DNA of 64,000 nt from Saccharum officinarum (GCA_020631735.1 CM036160.1:8462746-8526745), one strand, 5' to 3'; numbered from the stretch's first letter, positions 48,850 to 60,837 are shown. Notes: generated by a model from the letters alone, not told the origin. Numbers and translations: made by a program.

Positions 48850-49175
48850 GCTAATTTTACGCCTAAAAGGTTTTCATAAAAAACTACAGTAATATATAGA
48901 GCATTAAATGTATATAAAAAAAACTAATTATACAGTTTTGTTGGAAATCGCGAGATGAACATTTTGAGTCTAATTAGTTCGTGATTTGACACTAAAGTAC
49001 TACAGTAACAAATGTGCTAATGATGGATTAATTAGGCTTAATAAATTCGTCTCGCGATTTCCCGGCGAGCTATGTAATTAGTTTTTTATTAGTATCTAAA
49101 AACCTCTTCCAACATCGCACGAAACATCCGATGTGACATTTTCTAAAAAAACTTTTCACCAACTAAACGCACCCT
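48850..49175. mobile_element. MITE-like stretch (also 50168-50492 and 51487-51812)
   Basis: Contains AGTCTAATTAGTTCGTGATT, TAATTCGTCTCGCG-type and ACATCCGATGTGACATTTTC phrases, ending CCAACTAAACACACCC. Present once per tandem unit. The left end is not defined. Confidence 0.6.
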
Positions 49176-49330
49176 TATTTTTGAAAATGATACACCATGG
49201 GCGTCTTGCCCGTGCCGACACGGCACGCTCTGCCCGTGTCGAATTTTTTTTATTTTTAGTATAAATTTGAAACAAATTTTAAATTTAACCCGCGTTTGAA
49301 TATTTTTTTTAAATCTAACCCGTTTGGCCA

Positions 49331-49510
49331 CGTCACCATGCATGGCGGGGCAAATGCACTGAACCCCGCCATGCATGGTGGCGGGTACAGGTCCCATGTG
49401 GCGGGGGACGTGGCATGCCACCCGGGTGTACCCCGCCATGATGCGTGGCGGGGTATGCCAAACCCGCCACCCATGATGGCGGGTTACACCCCGCCACCCA
49501 TCGTGGCGGG
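49331..49510. repeat. Cluster of GC hairpins, first unit
   Basis: Repeated CCCGCC...GGCGGG words. CGTCACCATGCATGGCGGGG and CCCCGCCATGCATGGTGGCG form an inverted pair around CAAATGCACTGAA. In this unit the first arm reads CACGTCACC where the others have CCCGCCACC. Matching clusters are at 50643-50829, 51961-52172 and, inverted, 55308-55490. Confidence 0.85.
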
Positions 49511-51960
49511 GCACGGCCTAAATAAAAGCCGCGCCCCGCCACGCCCGCTCGGCTTTGCAGCCGTGCCGCCGCCGTTGCCCGTGCCCCTAGCGACGCCGAG
49601 CCGCCGCCGGAGCCGCCACCGTCGCCCGGAGCTCCTCCCCCGCGCCCCGGCCGCCCCGCCCGCGCCCCACCGCGCCCCACCTCCTCCCCGCCGCGCCCGG
49701 CCGCGCGCCGCCGCGCCGTCCCCGCGCCCCCACCGCCGCGGCCCCGCCGGCGCGTCCCCGGCCACCGCGTCTCCGGCCGCCGTTCCCGCGCCGCCACCCC
49801 GGCCGCAGACCGTCGCACCCCGGCCCGGCCCCGGCACGCCGCCGCCCGGCCAACCTCGTCATGGTACACAGATACAGTGAACACTGCACGTACGTAGGCA
49901 CACACCGCCCGGACCAGTAAGTTTTTTTTTTCAAATCATAATACGTGCAGTTTCTCGATCGCCACTCTGTCATGGATGAGTGGTGTAGCAGAGTATACTT
50001 TCAATAAAATGTACCGGACGGACCAAGCCGGCCGGCGGTTGATCGTATACTACGTTAAAAAAAATGTTGCTTTTCTATAAATATTTGTTTTTATAGCGCA
50101 AACAAGATAACATACCCGCCGGTCGAGCATCGAAGCCTGCAGTCAGCACGTCGTCTCGGTTGACGCGGCTAATTTTACGCCTAAAAGGTTTTCATAAAAA
50201 ACTACAGTAATGTATGGAGCATTAAAAGTATATAAAAAAACTAATTATACCGTTTTGTTGGAAATCGCGAGATGAACATTTTGAGTCTAATTAGTTCGTG
50301 ATTTGACACTAAAGTACTACAGTAACAAATGTGCTAATGATGGATTAATTAGGCTTAATAAATTCGTCTCGCGGTTTCCAGGCGAGCTATGTAATTAGTT
50401 TTTTATTAGTATCCGAAAACCTCTTCCAACATCGCACGAAACATCCGATGTGACATTTTCTAAAAAAACTTTTCACCAACTAAACACACCCTTATTTTTG
50501 AAAATGATACACCATGGGCGTCTTGCCCGTGCCGACACGGCACGCTCTGCCCGTGTCGAATTTTTTTTATTTTTAGTCCAAATTTGAAACAAATTTTAAA
50601 TTTAACCCGCGTTTGAATATTTTTTTTAATCTAACCCGTTTGGCCCCGCCACCATGCATGGCGGGGCAAATGCACTGAACCCCGCCATGCATGGTGGCGG
50701 GTACAGGTCCCATGTGGCGGGGGACGTGGCATGCCACCCGGGTGTACCCCGCCATGATGCGTGGCGGGGTATGCCAAACCCGCCACCCATGATGGCGGGT
50801 TACACCCCGCCACCCATCGTGGCGGGGCACGGCCTAAATAAAAGCCGCGCCCCGCCACGCCCGCTCGGCTTTGCAGCCGCGCCGCCGCCGTTGCCCGCGC
50901 CCCTAGCGACGCCGAGCCGCCGCCGGAGCCGCCACCGTCGCCCGGAGCTCCTCCCCCGCGCCCCGGCCGCCCCGCCCGCGCCCCACCGCGCCCCCCTCCT
51001 CCCCGCCGCGCCCGGCCGCGCGCCGCTGCGCCGTCCCCCGCGCCCCCGCCGCCGCGGCCCCGCCGGCGCGTCCCCGGCCACCGCGTCTCCGGCCGCCGTT
51101 CCCGCGCCGCCACCCCGGCCGCGGACCGTCGCACCCCGGCCTGGCCCCGGCACGCCGCCGCCCGGCCAACCTCGTCATGGTACACAGATACAGTGAACAC
51201 TGCACGCACGTAGGCACACACCGCCAGGACCAGTAAGTTTTTTTTTCAAATCATAATACGTGCAGTTTCTCGATCGCCACTCTGTCATGGATGAGTGGTG
51301 TAGCAGAGTATACTTTCAATAAAATGTACGGGACGGACCAAGCCGGCCGGCGGTTGATCGTATACTACGTTAAAAAAAAATGTTGCTTTTCTATAAATAT
51401 TTGTTTTTATAGCGCAAACAAGATAACATACCCGCCGGTCGAGCATCGAAGCCTGCAGTCAGCACGTCGTCTCGGTTGACGCGGCTAATTTTACGCCTAA
51501 AAGGTTTTCATAAAAAAACTACAGTAATGTATGGAGCATTAAAAGTATATAAAAAAACTAATTATACAGTTTTGTCGGAAATCGCGAGATGAACATTTTG
51601 AGTCTAATTAGTTCGTGATTTGACACTAAAGTACTACAGTAACAAATGTGCTAATGATGGATTAATTAGGCTTAATAAATTCGTCTCGCGGTTTCCAGGC
51701 GAGCTATGTAATTAGTTTTTTATTAGTATCCGAAAACCTCTTCCAACATCGCACGAAACATCCGATGTGACATTTTCTAAAAAAACTTTTCACCAACTAA
51801 ACACACCCTTATTTTTGAAAATGATACACCATGGGTGTCTTGCCCGTGCCGACACGGCACGCTCTACCCGTGTCGAATTTTTTTTTATTTTTAGTCCAAA
51901 TTTGAAACAAATTTTAAATTTAACCCGCGTTTGAATATTTTTTTAAATCTAACCCGTTTG

Positions 51961-52172
51961 GCCCCGCCACCATGCATGGCGGGGCAAATGCACTGAACCC
52001 CGCCATGCATGGTGGCGGATACAGGTCCCACGTGGCGGGGGACGTGGCATGCCACCCGGGTGTACCCCGCCATGATGCGTGGCGGGGTATGCCAAACCCG
52101 CCACCCATGATGGCGGGTTATACCCCGCCACCCATGATGGCGGGTTACACCCCGCCACCCATCATGCCGGGG
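51961..52172. repeat. GC hairpin cluster, third unit (with an extra hairpin)
   Basis: As in 49331-49510, but the word CCCGCCACCCATGATGGCGGG occurs twice here and once in the other two units. Confidence 0.85.
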
Positions 52173-52179
52173 CACGGCC

Positions 52180-52188
52180 TAAATAAAA
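52180..52188 (+). promoter_or_regulatory. TATA-like box in the inverted end
   Basis: TAAATAAAA lies about 30 bp before a GC-rich leader. A donor-like GGTAAATTT (GT at 52519-52520) and an acceptor AAACAG (to 52935) before the PMD ATG suggest a non-coding first exon. The same box is present in the other two units (near 49520 and 50835). Confidence 0.45.
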
Positions 52189-52518
52189 ACCGCGCCCCGC
52201 CACGCCCGCTCGGCTTTGCAGCCACGCCGCCGCGGTTGCCCGCGTCCCTAGCGACGCCGAGCCGCCGCCGGAGCCGCCACCGTCACCCGGAGCTCCTCCC
52301 CCGCGCCGTTGCCGCCACGCCCGCGCCCCACCGCGCCCCCCGACCCCCCCCCCCCCGCCGCGCCCGCCGCCGGCGCGTCCCCGGCCACCGCGCCCTCGGC
52401 CGCGTCTCCGGCCGCCGTTCCCGCGCCGCCACCCCGACCGTGGACCGTCGCACCCCGGTCCGGCCCCGGCACGCCGCCGCCCGGCCAACCTCGTCACGCC
52501 GCCGCAACCCATTTTACG

Positions 52519-52935
52519 GTAAATTTTTTTATTTTGTCGTTACTATTATTTATTTGTAGTAAATATTATTAAGTTATTATTATTTATTTAGTTAATTATT
52601 TAATATTCTTTGTATTAAACGATGATTTAGTTATTTAACATTAGTTATTTAGTTAGGTATTGAATTATTTAGTTAGTTAACGATTATTTGTAGTTAGTTA
52701 GTTAGTTAATATTATTTGTAGTTAGTTAGTTATTTAGTTAGATAACGATTAATATTAGTTATTTAGTTAGTTAACGATCATTTGTAGTTAACGATATTTT
52801 TGATAGTTAGTTAATATTAGTTTTTAGTTAATGGGTTCGTATTAGTTATTTAGTTATTAGTTAATTAGTTATTAATTGTTCTAATGTTATTAATTGTTCT
52901 AATGTTATTAATGTTGTCTTTGTTTTTTCAAACAG
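52519..52935 (+). repeat. AT-rich low-complexity intron of the PMD gene
   Basis: Irregular repeats of TTAGTTAGTTA, TTATTTAG and AACGAT words over about 400 bp, bounded by GT and AG. Confidence 0.55.
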
Positions 52936-52954
52936 GCAGGTTCAGGGTTGCAAG

Positions 52955-54904
52955 ATGGAGGCGCGGGCTCCTCATCCGCGCTTTAGCCTCATTGAGGCGG
53001 ACTACGACAAGGACCACCGGGCCCAGGCCTTATCGGAGAAGCAGAGGCCGTTGCGTGCGCTTCGTATTCGCACGCACCGCGTACATAGCTGGGATGAGTG
53101 ATACGCGAACTACATACAGCGGGCAGGCTTCCTTGAGATCGTTCGGGTCTACAACAGTACACTCCCCACACTAGACCCTGCACTTCTTACTGCCTTTGTT
53201 GATAGGTAACATTGCATTTTGCATTTATTGTCTTTGTTTTGTAAAATTGGGCCGTCAACTTGCCTATAACCAGAAACTTGTAATGATGCAGGTGGAGATC
53301 GGAGACGCACACCTTCCACACACCATGTGGGGAAATTACTATCACGATGCAGGATGTCAAGATGATATTGTGTCTCAGTTTGGCTGGTCATCCGGTGATT
53401 GGGGTCGTCGACGAGTCTAATTGGGTAGACTTGGTGGAGCAGTTCTGTGGTAGGAGGCCATCAGAGGCTGAAGTTAAAGGCACAAAGTAAGTTCATATTT
53501 GCGCCCCATTGAAATCACTAATACAACTATTTCAGCTACATCTATTTTTGTAGAATAATGCTTCCACGTCGTTGAGATGCACTACCCTTTCAGGGTTTAC
53601 AGACAGTTCGGGAGGTTGCAGGGAATTCCACCGCTGTACTCCACCAACGCTCAGCTGCATGGGTACGATGCCAATATGTTTATTCTACTTAAGTGGCTCA
53701 TTTCTAATGCAATATGGCAATGCAGGATCGATCGAAGGCTTTGGACCACGCAAAAGGATTGGGCGGTGACGCACGAACCACATCTGCTTAATTGGTATAA
53801 CAGGCATCCTCGCCACCTCAACAAACTTCCACAGCACAACCCGGCAAAGATGGATGGAGTACCTGCAATGGCTGCAGCGAAGTACGAGGACTCATCTCAT
53901 GGTCCCGTACACCAACATGCCTGCAGATGCGGCCGGTGAGGATGACATCGCCGATGCGTTCGACGATACGCAAAGGGTGCAAACACAACTTCTTAGGGCC
54001 CCTCTAAATAGATACGTGGTAAGTACTTTGCACTTATATCCTCAAGCGAGGTAAGGGTTTTCAAATTCAATCAAAATGATCGAGTTAACCTTGTGTGATG
54101 TTGTAGGCACAACAGTTGTCGAACTACTCCGAGGAAGCTTCCAGGCAACTTTTTCGGACTAGGGACGACAAGACCAACCCTCTTCGCGCCTTTGTCAAGG
54201 TACTTTTGATAGTAACATCTGTGACTACAACTCAGTTACCTTTAAAATTCACGCTTAATAATGGTTGTTGTCATCTAAACCTGTAGAGAATGAAAAAAGG
54301 CTGCAAAAAGTTGGCTCAGAAGCTGAGCTGTGCGGACACGACTTTGGATGTACCTTACAACCCCACGTGATCCAGGAGCCAGATGATGTCCACCACAGCT
54401 GCTTCTGCTAGCGACACCAGGGCTGCGTCCTTGTCTATTCGTACTCCGCAGGACAGAGGGAAGGGTCCAGCGGCTGCGGACGATGTGGATGAGGCACTTC
54501 AGTATGACACGATGAGTGGCGACGACGACGACGACGACGAGGACGTTCACCAGTGGGAGTACACCGGTCACGAGGAGATGGGTGCCTCACAGCTATACGG
54601 TGCTCCTTTTGGTACACAGGGGGTCGACTACACACAGCAGGAGAACTACACACCAGCCGAGCAACAGGTCCCTATGCTTTGCTTTTTCTTTAATTCTACT
54701 GTTCGTAGCTCAACATTTAGAGTAGCTCATCAGGTTGCTTGCTTGCAGGGGCCGTCCTCGACGCAGCAGTTCGATCATGGACATAGGCGGCAGCGCGAGA
54801 GGCAGCAACGGGACCGCACAGACGTTGGCTGGAGAAGCAACGTGGTCCCTACGAATCCGAGGAGGCGACGGAGACCGCGAGACCCCTACACCCCTGGCGA
54901 TTAG
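52955..54904 (+). pseudogene. Plant mobile domain (PMD, MAIN-like) gene, broken
   Basis: Exon model by splice sites and frame: 52955-53205, 53292-53486, about 53561-53662, 53726-54018, 54107-54199, 54287-54667, 54749-54904. The PMD is recognised from NYIQRAGFLEIVRVYN, then WRSETHTFHTPCGEITITMQ DV-type sequence across the first junction, then VYRQFGRLQGIPP and IDRR...KDWAVTHEPHLLNWYNRHP. The C-terminal part has a run of Asp (GDDDDDDEDVHQW) and a basic end (RRRRRPRDPY). Lesions: TGA at 53099-53101, a missing middle exon between 53486 and 53561, a frameshift near 53855 and a TGA at 54368-54370. Both TGA codons fit CGA-to-TGA change. PMD proteins are linked to silencing and development in host copies; here the gene is element cargo. 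Confidence 0.75.
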
Positions 54905-55307
54905 TAGAGTAATCATATTTAGTAGGCGACGGACACATGTTATCATAGTTATGTAGTGCTAGAACAATTAAATTATGTGTAGGTGTAGCAGCAGTACTTT
55001 ACTTGGTTATTTCGATTGGACTAATGTAGTTGGTAACACTCGTTTAATCTTTGGCGTAAACGCAATTCTTCGTGCCATGGCTTCCGTAAACTTGCTGTAA
55101 ATGACTCAAACATACTACAACAATGGACGCAGAGAAGGGGTGGCCAGAACAAGGTCCGACGATGGGCCGGTAGCCGACGGGGAGGGGCCCTAGGCGGGAG
55201 GAGCACCGAGGGGAGGGGAGGGGAGCTCGGTCCTGGGGCGGAGAGGGGCGCTGCGGGAAATGGAATGGATGAATGGCCAAAAACAAGAAGTGCCCGGACT
55301 TTTAAAT

Positions 55308-55490
55308 GGGCGGGGTTGTACCCCGCCATGATGCATGGCGGGTTAGGGGTACCCCGCCATGCATCATGGCGGGGTACTCCTTTCCACGCTGGCCTACAGC
55401 GTGCCACGTAGGACCTGTACCCCGCCACCAAGCATGGCGGGGTTCAGTGCATTTGCCCCGCCATGCATGGTGGCGGGGCCAAACAGGTTA
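55308..55490. repeat. GC hairpin cluster, inverted right end
   Basis: ACCCCGCCATGATGCATGGC and its partner CCCGCCATGCATCATGGCGG, then the inverted copy of the pair found in the left ends, around TTCAGTGCATTTG. Confidence 0.85.
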
Positions 55491-55570
55491 GATTTAAAAA
55501 TATTTTCAAATGCGGGTTAAATTTAAAATTTGTTTCAAATTTGGGCTAAAAAAACCCGTGTCACCCGGGC

Positions 55571-57373
55571 CACTGCTCCGCGTGCCTCGCTCACCCCACT
55601 GCTCCGCGCGCCCTTGCTCACATTCCCGCTCGCGTCCTCATCCCCTTGCCTGCCGTGGAAGAGGAGGCAGGGGAGGCCTACGGTTACGCCTGTGTTCCCC
55701 TCCACCTCGCGCCATCAGCAGGAAGGAGAGGCCCGCACTGCCTAGTTTTCCACTAGGTTAGGCCGTGACCGCCGGCGACGTTGTGTTTCATGCGTTTTTC
55801 GATACGTTGCTAGCCTATGTTTCAAGTATTTCAGTTTTTTCTGACATATGTTTCAAGTGTTTTATCTGGATGTTGCATATATTGTTATGGCTATACACGC
55901 ATGTTTCAAGTGTATGTTTCAAATGTTTCAGTTGTTTTTAGAATTATGTTGCAAGTGTTTCATCTGGATATTGCATATGCTGCTACGGCTATACACGCAT
56001 GTGTTCAAGGGCATGTTTCAAGTGTTTCATCTATTTTTAAATGTATATTGCAAGTGTTTTATCTGAATGTTGCATATGTTGCAAATGGCTATGTTCTAAA
56101 TGTTTCATCGGTTTGAGGTGTGTGTTTGCAATTGTTTCATCTAAGCGTTGCAAAAGTAGATGTGGATGTAGGTGTAGAGAAAACCTAAGTCCTCGGTGGT
56201 TCAGCTGCTGCGACTCCGTGGTGTGGCGAAGATGGAGGCCGCTGACACGAGAGCGGTAGGGATGGGATGCCGTGGTGGATCTGCTGGGATGGGTGTTGGC
56301 ATGCGCTGGAAAGTCGGTCCGGACGGTTTGCTGCCTTTGGAGTGGGGATGGGTGCGGGGCGTGCGTTAGGCACGGAGCGTGCGGACGCGGGTGGGCATGC
56401 GTCGGGCGCAAGCAAGGGAGCAGCGTCCAAGCGTCCGGACGCCGGTCGCTCCGTTTCATTTTTCACAAATTCTACCGGCATGACATATCCTCCCTATGCT
56501 CATGTCGTGGAGCATCAGAATACGACGAACAAGGAGACCCCTTTGAGAATGCGGGATTTATTTTATTAATTTTTATAAGTTTATCAAATCGAAACAAATA
56601 TTTCTGTAAAATCCCTTTATTTATAAATGAGACCCTAAAAACTAATAGGTACAAACATCAATAACTTCCGTGTACCATGGACTACTAGTTCGCTTGATCT
56701 TATCAGCAAAATCAGTCAGCTATTCAGTAGTGTTTTTCTTTCACGACGAATTAACAAACAGTACTTCCCTCGTCAGCCAAACGAAACAGGGCACGACGCC
56801 ATGCGGGGCGGAACACGGACGAGAGCGCCGCTGGCACTGGCAGTGGCAGACAGCAGACAGCACGAGCACGGGGCTAGGCGACAGGCCAACAGCCGCCAGC
56901 CATGGCTCGCCCACACCACACAGTGACACAGACACAGCAGTGAGCAGGGGGTTCACGCTCTCTCCGCTCCCATGCACCATCCAGGCTTGCACGAAAGGGA
57001 CACGCGCCGCATGGCTCACCCTGCTCGCCACTCTTCCGTGGGAGCGCCGTGCATGGTTGCATCGGCAGCCACAGGCACGCGACATGGGCGATGGCATTGG
57101 ATCCTCTGCTCGCACTGTCACTTGTCAGTACTATACGCAACTAGTACTCCTCGGAAGCCAAAAAAAAACCAAAAGAATGGGCAGGTACCCGGGCGAGCAT
57201 GGCCCCGCAAGGTCGCAACGCCAGCGGCGTGCGCAGCAGGGGAGAGGACACAGGAGTGGGGGTGTGCTACAGCTCACGCGATCGCAAACCACGGGAACGG
57301 ATGGGTGTGGGGTGCGGTGTGGCGCCAATCCCAACAACTGCTCGGTTCCGGCACCAGGCGCTAGCTCGGAGGC
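55571..57373. other. No gene called; degenerate repeats at 55810-56160
   Basis: 55810-56160 holds five to six diverged repeats built from ATGTTTCAAGTGTTTCATCT and TGTTGCATAT/GGCTATACACGCATG words with a period of roughly 60-130 bp, a pattern common in grass repeats. 56160-57373 has GC-rich parts with overlapping ORFs on both strands and no recognisable domain. Confidence 0.5.
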
Positions 57374-59663
57374 GAAAAATTTTTGAAATCTAACCCGTTA
57401 TTTGCGCGCCTCTCGTAATATAACCCCCAATTCGCATGTCTTTGGAAATATGACCCTCCGCCCGCGAATTGTTTTGAAATTTAGGCTTTTCTAGGATTTC
57501 TCTATTTCAATAATTCCAAAGAGCTCTTTACACTGTTCATGCAACCGGAAAAGACGTTTTTACCCCTCCCTCTAAAATCAAAGTGACCGGCATCCTTCTG
57601 CTTCGCTCCGTATCACGAGTTCACGACTCGCGGTCGGTCTCGTCGCCGTGGCCTTCGTGAAGCCGCGCTGCCGCCGGCCGCCGACGCCCCCGTCGGACTC
57701 GCCTCCGCCGCTCCCGACCACACCACCGGCCGTCCACCTCCTCTTGACCCGTCCCCAGCCGCGCTGCTTCAGTAGGCAGGCGCGCTAGGGTTTGGGGGGC
57801 CTTTGCGCCGGCCACCAGTTCATGCAGCGCGGCCGCCGGCGGACTCTCCCAATAACCAGGTGATTGTTCCCGCTGCCCCCCTCCTCTCCTTTGGTTGGAA
57901 GCTGAAGATTTTAGGATTCATGTCTACCAAATTTACGATCTAGGTTTCTTATTTGCTGTAGCTTCATGGTGAAACGTTTTTCCTGAAATTTATGTTGATG
58001 GTCCAAAGAACATAGCTCTGAATAAGTCTTTCAAGCACAATAGCAGCAATAGCTTTTCTGTATATGCAGTACTGCAGCTTGTTTTCTGAGGAAAGCTGCT
58101 GCTGCTAGCTTGTTTTCTGTATATGCAGCTTGTTGGTGGTATAAAACAGCTCTTAGAAAAAAAATCTCATGGATTGCGTGTAGGTCTGAATGAAAACTGC
58201 TGCTAGCTTCCTTGCATGCAGGCCACTCCGTGCAAATTTGCTGCTAGCTAGTGCATTCTCTAACGGACTGAATGACTGCATACTGATTTTTCAGACTTGC
58301 TGCTGCACGGTGACATCAGGCAGTGTTGGGTAGAAGGGGTCGTGACCGCTCTGCTCTAGCGGCTCCATGCATGGCTTCTCCAGGGTAAGAGCCCCAATCC
58401 CAAATCTCTATATTGCATGTGTTTGGGTTCCTGGTAAATTGGGGCACAATCTAAGTTGTGTCTCTTTTATTTTTTTGTTGGTACCTAGTAGAGTTGATCC
58501 GGATGTGGATGGAGAATTTAGGTTGTGTGTTCAGTTTTCTCCATTCACAGCTAAATTGGATGACGGTTGCTCTGTTCATATGCTACGAAAATGTGATGAA
58601 TGGGTTGTGGATTGTCGATTTTATAATCTAGAGAATGCACTAGTCTCTTTTAACCTATTGCAAGGAGGCAATGGTGATTCCTTAAAACTAAAATCAACAC
58701 TAGTCTCTTTTAACCTATTGCAATTAACCTTTCTCATTTTATAGCCAATTGCAACTAACAATGGGGGAACTTGGAGGGACAAGTCAATTCACTACAAGCC
58801 CCAAAGCACTTACAATAAGGTAACAATCATTCAATGTGTGTGACATGTGTGTGCATCTTAGCTCATGTATTGAACCATTCTATTTACCTATGATATGTAG
58901 TCAAACTGGAGAAGGGCCAAGTAATACAATGACCACTCTAAGGAAGAGTCCAAGGAAGAGGCTAGGTCTCAAGAAGAAACTCACTCCAAGGAAGGGGAAG
59001 AACATGGATGCTTGAATAATCGATGTCATGAGACTTTTCTCTGTCTCCTTTAGATTTCCAGCCATCTTTTGTGTATGTGAACTTGCGGTTCTAAATTGGC
59101 TGGATGAGACTCTTTTGTATGGCTGATGGTTGTTTTTGTTTGAACTATGTGAACCTGTAATATTTCCAGAATGGCTAGATGACTAAGTGGTAGATGTGAA
59201 CCTATTTATTAAATCTATGTGAACATGTACTCTTATTAAATCTATGCTGGGATTCTATATTTTTTTATTATTTATGCTGAAATTTTTTATGTATGATAGC
59301 TTGTTTACATTTATTTTGCAAGACATATTTATTTTATGAGAAATATTAGTATTATTTTATCACCTGGAAGGCAACAGAGGGGTTGGAGACGTCCAGGGGG
59401 CGGTTGGAGACGTCGGGTCCTAGAAGGCAACCGATGGGATAGGAGGTGTCCAGGCTCTGTGGAATGAGGGAGGGGCAGTCTGGTCTTTTCCCCTGCCTCA
59501 AACAGTGCAAAAACATGGCTGGAATTATTGAAATTGCGAAATCTAGGAAAAGACTAAATTTTCAAAGAATTTGCACGACTTGGGTCATATTTCCAAAGGC
59601 TTACGAATTTCAGGTCAAGTTTCAAAGAGCACGCGAATAACGGGTCAGATTTCCAAATTTCTC
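57374..59663. mobile_element. Mutator-like element with about 200-bp inverted ends
   Basis: Left end GAAAAATTTTTGAAATCTAA and the following 190 bp (CCCGTTATTTGCG, TTTGGAAATATGACCC, TTTAGGCTTTTCTAGGATTT, TTTCAATAATTCCA) recur inverted up to 59663. About 2.3 kb in total. Similar short GAGGCG sequences border both ends, but an exact 9-bp duplication is not seen. No transposase is present; the interior resembles spliced gene sequence. Confidence 0.7.
58371..59015 (+). CDS. Putative small spliced gene inside the Mutator-like element
   Basis: Splice-consistent pieces: an ATG exon at 58371-58384 (MASPG) before GTAAGA, an exon from 58492 (VDPDVDGEFRLCVQFSPF, then HMLRKCDEWVVDCRFYN), an exon ending at 58819 (MGELGGTSQFTTSPKALTI) and an exon 58901-59015 (TGEGPSNTMTTLRKSPRKR and a Lys-rich end, stop TGA 59013). 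The last junction keeps frame. The middle junction is unresolved because a 26-base piece (CACTAGTCTC then TTTTAACCTATTGCAA) is duplicated near 58638 and 58698. Product unknown; the basic C-end might be nuclear. It may be captured host sequence or an element-derived gene. Confidence 0.4.
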
Positions 59664-60365
59664 GAGGCGTAGGCAGCCCGCACCCCATGCGGCTTTGGGG
59701 GGACTCCATACCCTTTTCCAGCTCGGACGCCGTGCCCGTCTCCTTCCTCCAGGACGAGACGTCGGGCCGGGAGCCAATGGACAGTGCACTCCTTCACGGA
59801 CATGGCGATGGGAGAAGCCTCCTCTTTCTTCTTTGTTCCATAGCTAGCTCCGCAGAAGCCTTCGCTGCCGCGAGCAATGCCGAATCATGCTGATTACTGA
59901 CAAACAACACTCAGGCGAAAGACCAAACAAGAACAGGATGACGAGGTTTTTTCCCTCCATGATTCTTCAATTCACCACAACAGCTTGATGAAACTTGCTC
60001 TCTACCACTTCGGTAGCAGCACGACGAGGAGCCCAGCAGTTCTTTCTCCTCGGGGCCAAAAACACTGGGAATCCAGAAACATCCAACACACACACACCTC
60101 GCCCTCTCTCGCTCACCCCAGCTCCATTGCTTCTTCTACACTTCAAAAAGCACCTAGAACTAGAAAACGAATAACACTCACTACTCAACGAAAATTACAA
60201 ACAACCGACGAAAACAGCCCAAAAACAAGCTCGTCCGATCACCGCGACCAAAACTTTGCGACCGGACGAGATCACACTCTCTCCCGCCCGCAGACGGCAG
60301 TCCCTCCCTCCCTCGCTGCTGCTGCTGCTGCTGTACACTTGCTTCCACTGCCCCCAATGCCGAGC
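59664..60365. other. No gene; probable 3' flank of the DUF1005 gene
   Basis: No domain recognised. A (CTG)6 run lies near 60318-60335. As the DUF1005 piece is on the minus strand and ends at 60366, its 3'UTR should lie here. Confidence 0.4.
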
Positions 60366-60837
60366 TCACCGGAGCAGCTCGGCGCGGGACGCCGACAGCT
60401 CCCGGCGCAGCTTGCACGAAAAGAGCCTGCACACGTCCATGCTGAGGTCCACGGCGGCAGCCAGAGCCACGAACGCCGCGGCATCCTCAGCGCAACCGAC
60501 GTGCGCGACGCCGACCTCCACTGTCGGCCTGCTGCACTGGCCCTCCCCCTGCACGGCGGCCGACATCACGAATCCCCAGAACGTGCCAAACGGCCAGAGC
60601 CTGCCGCCGTGGTGGTGGCCAAAGTCGCCGCTCCCGCGGGGCTGCACCCGCGCGACCCGGTGCGGCCGAACGGCTGCGCCGCCGTCAGGTCGATGGCAAA
60701 CCGCCCCGCCGCGGGACGCCGGGACGCCCGACTCGGCCACGCACACGCCAGCGGCCGTGTTGGTGTGGTCGGGTACGAACTCGAATCGGTACCCCAGGGT
60801 GTCCCCGCCACCGCCGCCGCCGAGGAGCTCGCGCCAG
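60366..60837 (-). pseudogene. DUF1005-family gene, C-terminal part, cut by a copia LTR
   Basis: Minus-strand translation from the LTR junction: LGYRFEFVPDHTN, GVCVAESGVPASRGG, then in another frame RFAIDLTAAQPFGRTGSRGC, then back in frame SGDFGHHHGG, FWGFVMSAAVQGEGQCSRP, GCAEDAAAFVALAAAVDLSM, CRLFSCKLRREL and the stop at 60366. This is the conserved C-terminal part of plant DUF1005 proteins, whose function is unknown. The frame leaves and returns through one extra G near 60710 and one missing C near 60645, both in G/C runs, so sequence error is possible. Everything upstream of 60837 is lost to the LTR insertion. Confidence 0.75.

Larger units (their letters stand above)
48370..52495. repeat. 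Three tandem copies of a 1.3-kb arm (48370, 49861, 51177)
   Basis: Units 48370-49860 (enlarged by a MITE piece), 49861-51176 (1316 bp) and 51177-52495. Each starts ATGGTACACAGATACAG and ends CCCGGCCAACCTCGTC. Each holds a MITE-like stretch, a hairpin cluster and a GC-rich Pro/Ala-coding-like stretch. Only the third copy continues into the PMD gene. At the joints CTCGTC meets ATGG, with at most 2 bases of homology to the original flanks. Confidence 0.92.
51880..55570 (+). mobile_element. Element with long inverted ends carrying a PMD gene
   Basis: The stretch from about 51880 to 52172 (TTTTTAGTCCAAATTTG, AACCCGCGTTTGAATA, TTTGGCCCCGCCACC and the hairpin cluster) recurs inverted at 55308-55556. 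Between them is a plant mobile domain gene. PMD genes are known to travel with Mutator-like elements, and long inverted ends fit that. No transposase was recognised and no 9-bp target duplication could be fixed, so the superfamily is an inference. Confidence 0.65.

Noticed and set aside
49296..49905. Large ORFs over the GC hairpins and Pro-rich stretch (also 50631-51221, 51949-52559)
   Set aside because: Explained by GC-rich repeats; better read as an inverted end plus an untranslated first exon.
56670..57386. 238-codon ORF and overlapping minus-strand ORFs
   Set aside because: Open on both strands in GC-rich DNA, no domain or splice context; not supported as a gene.
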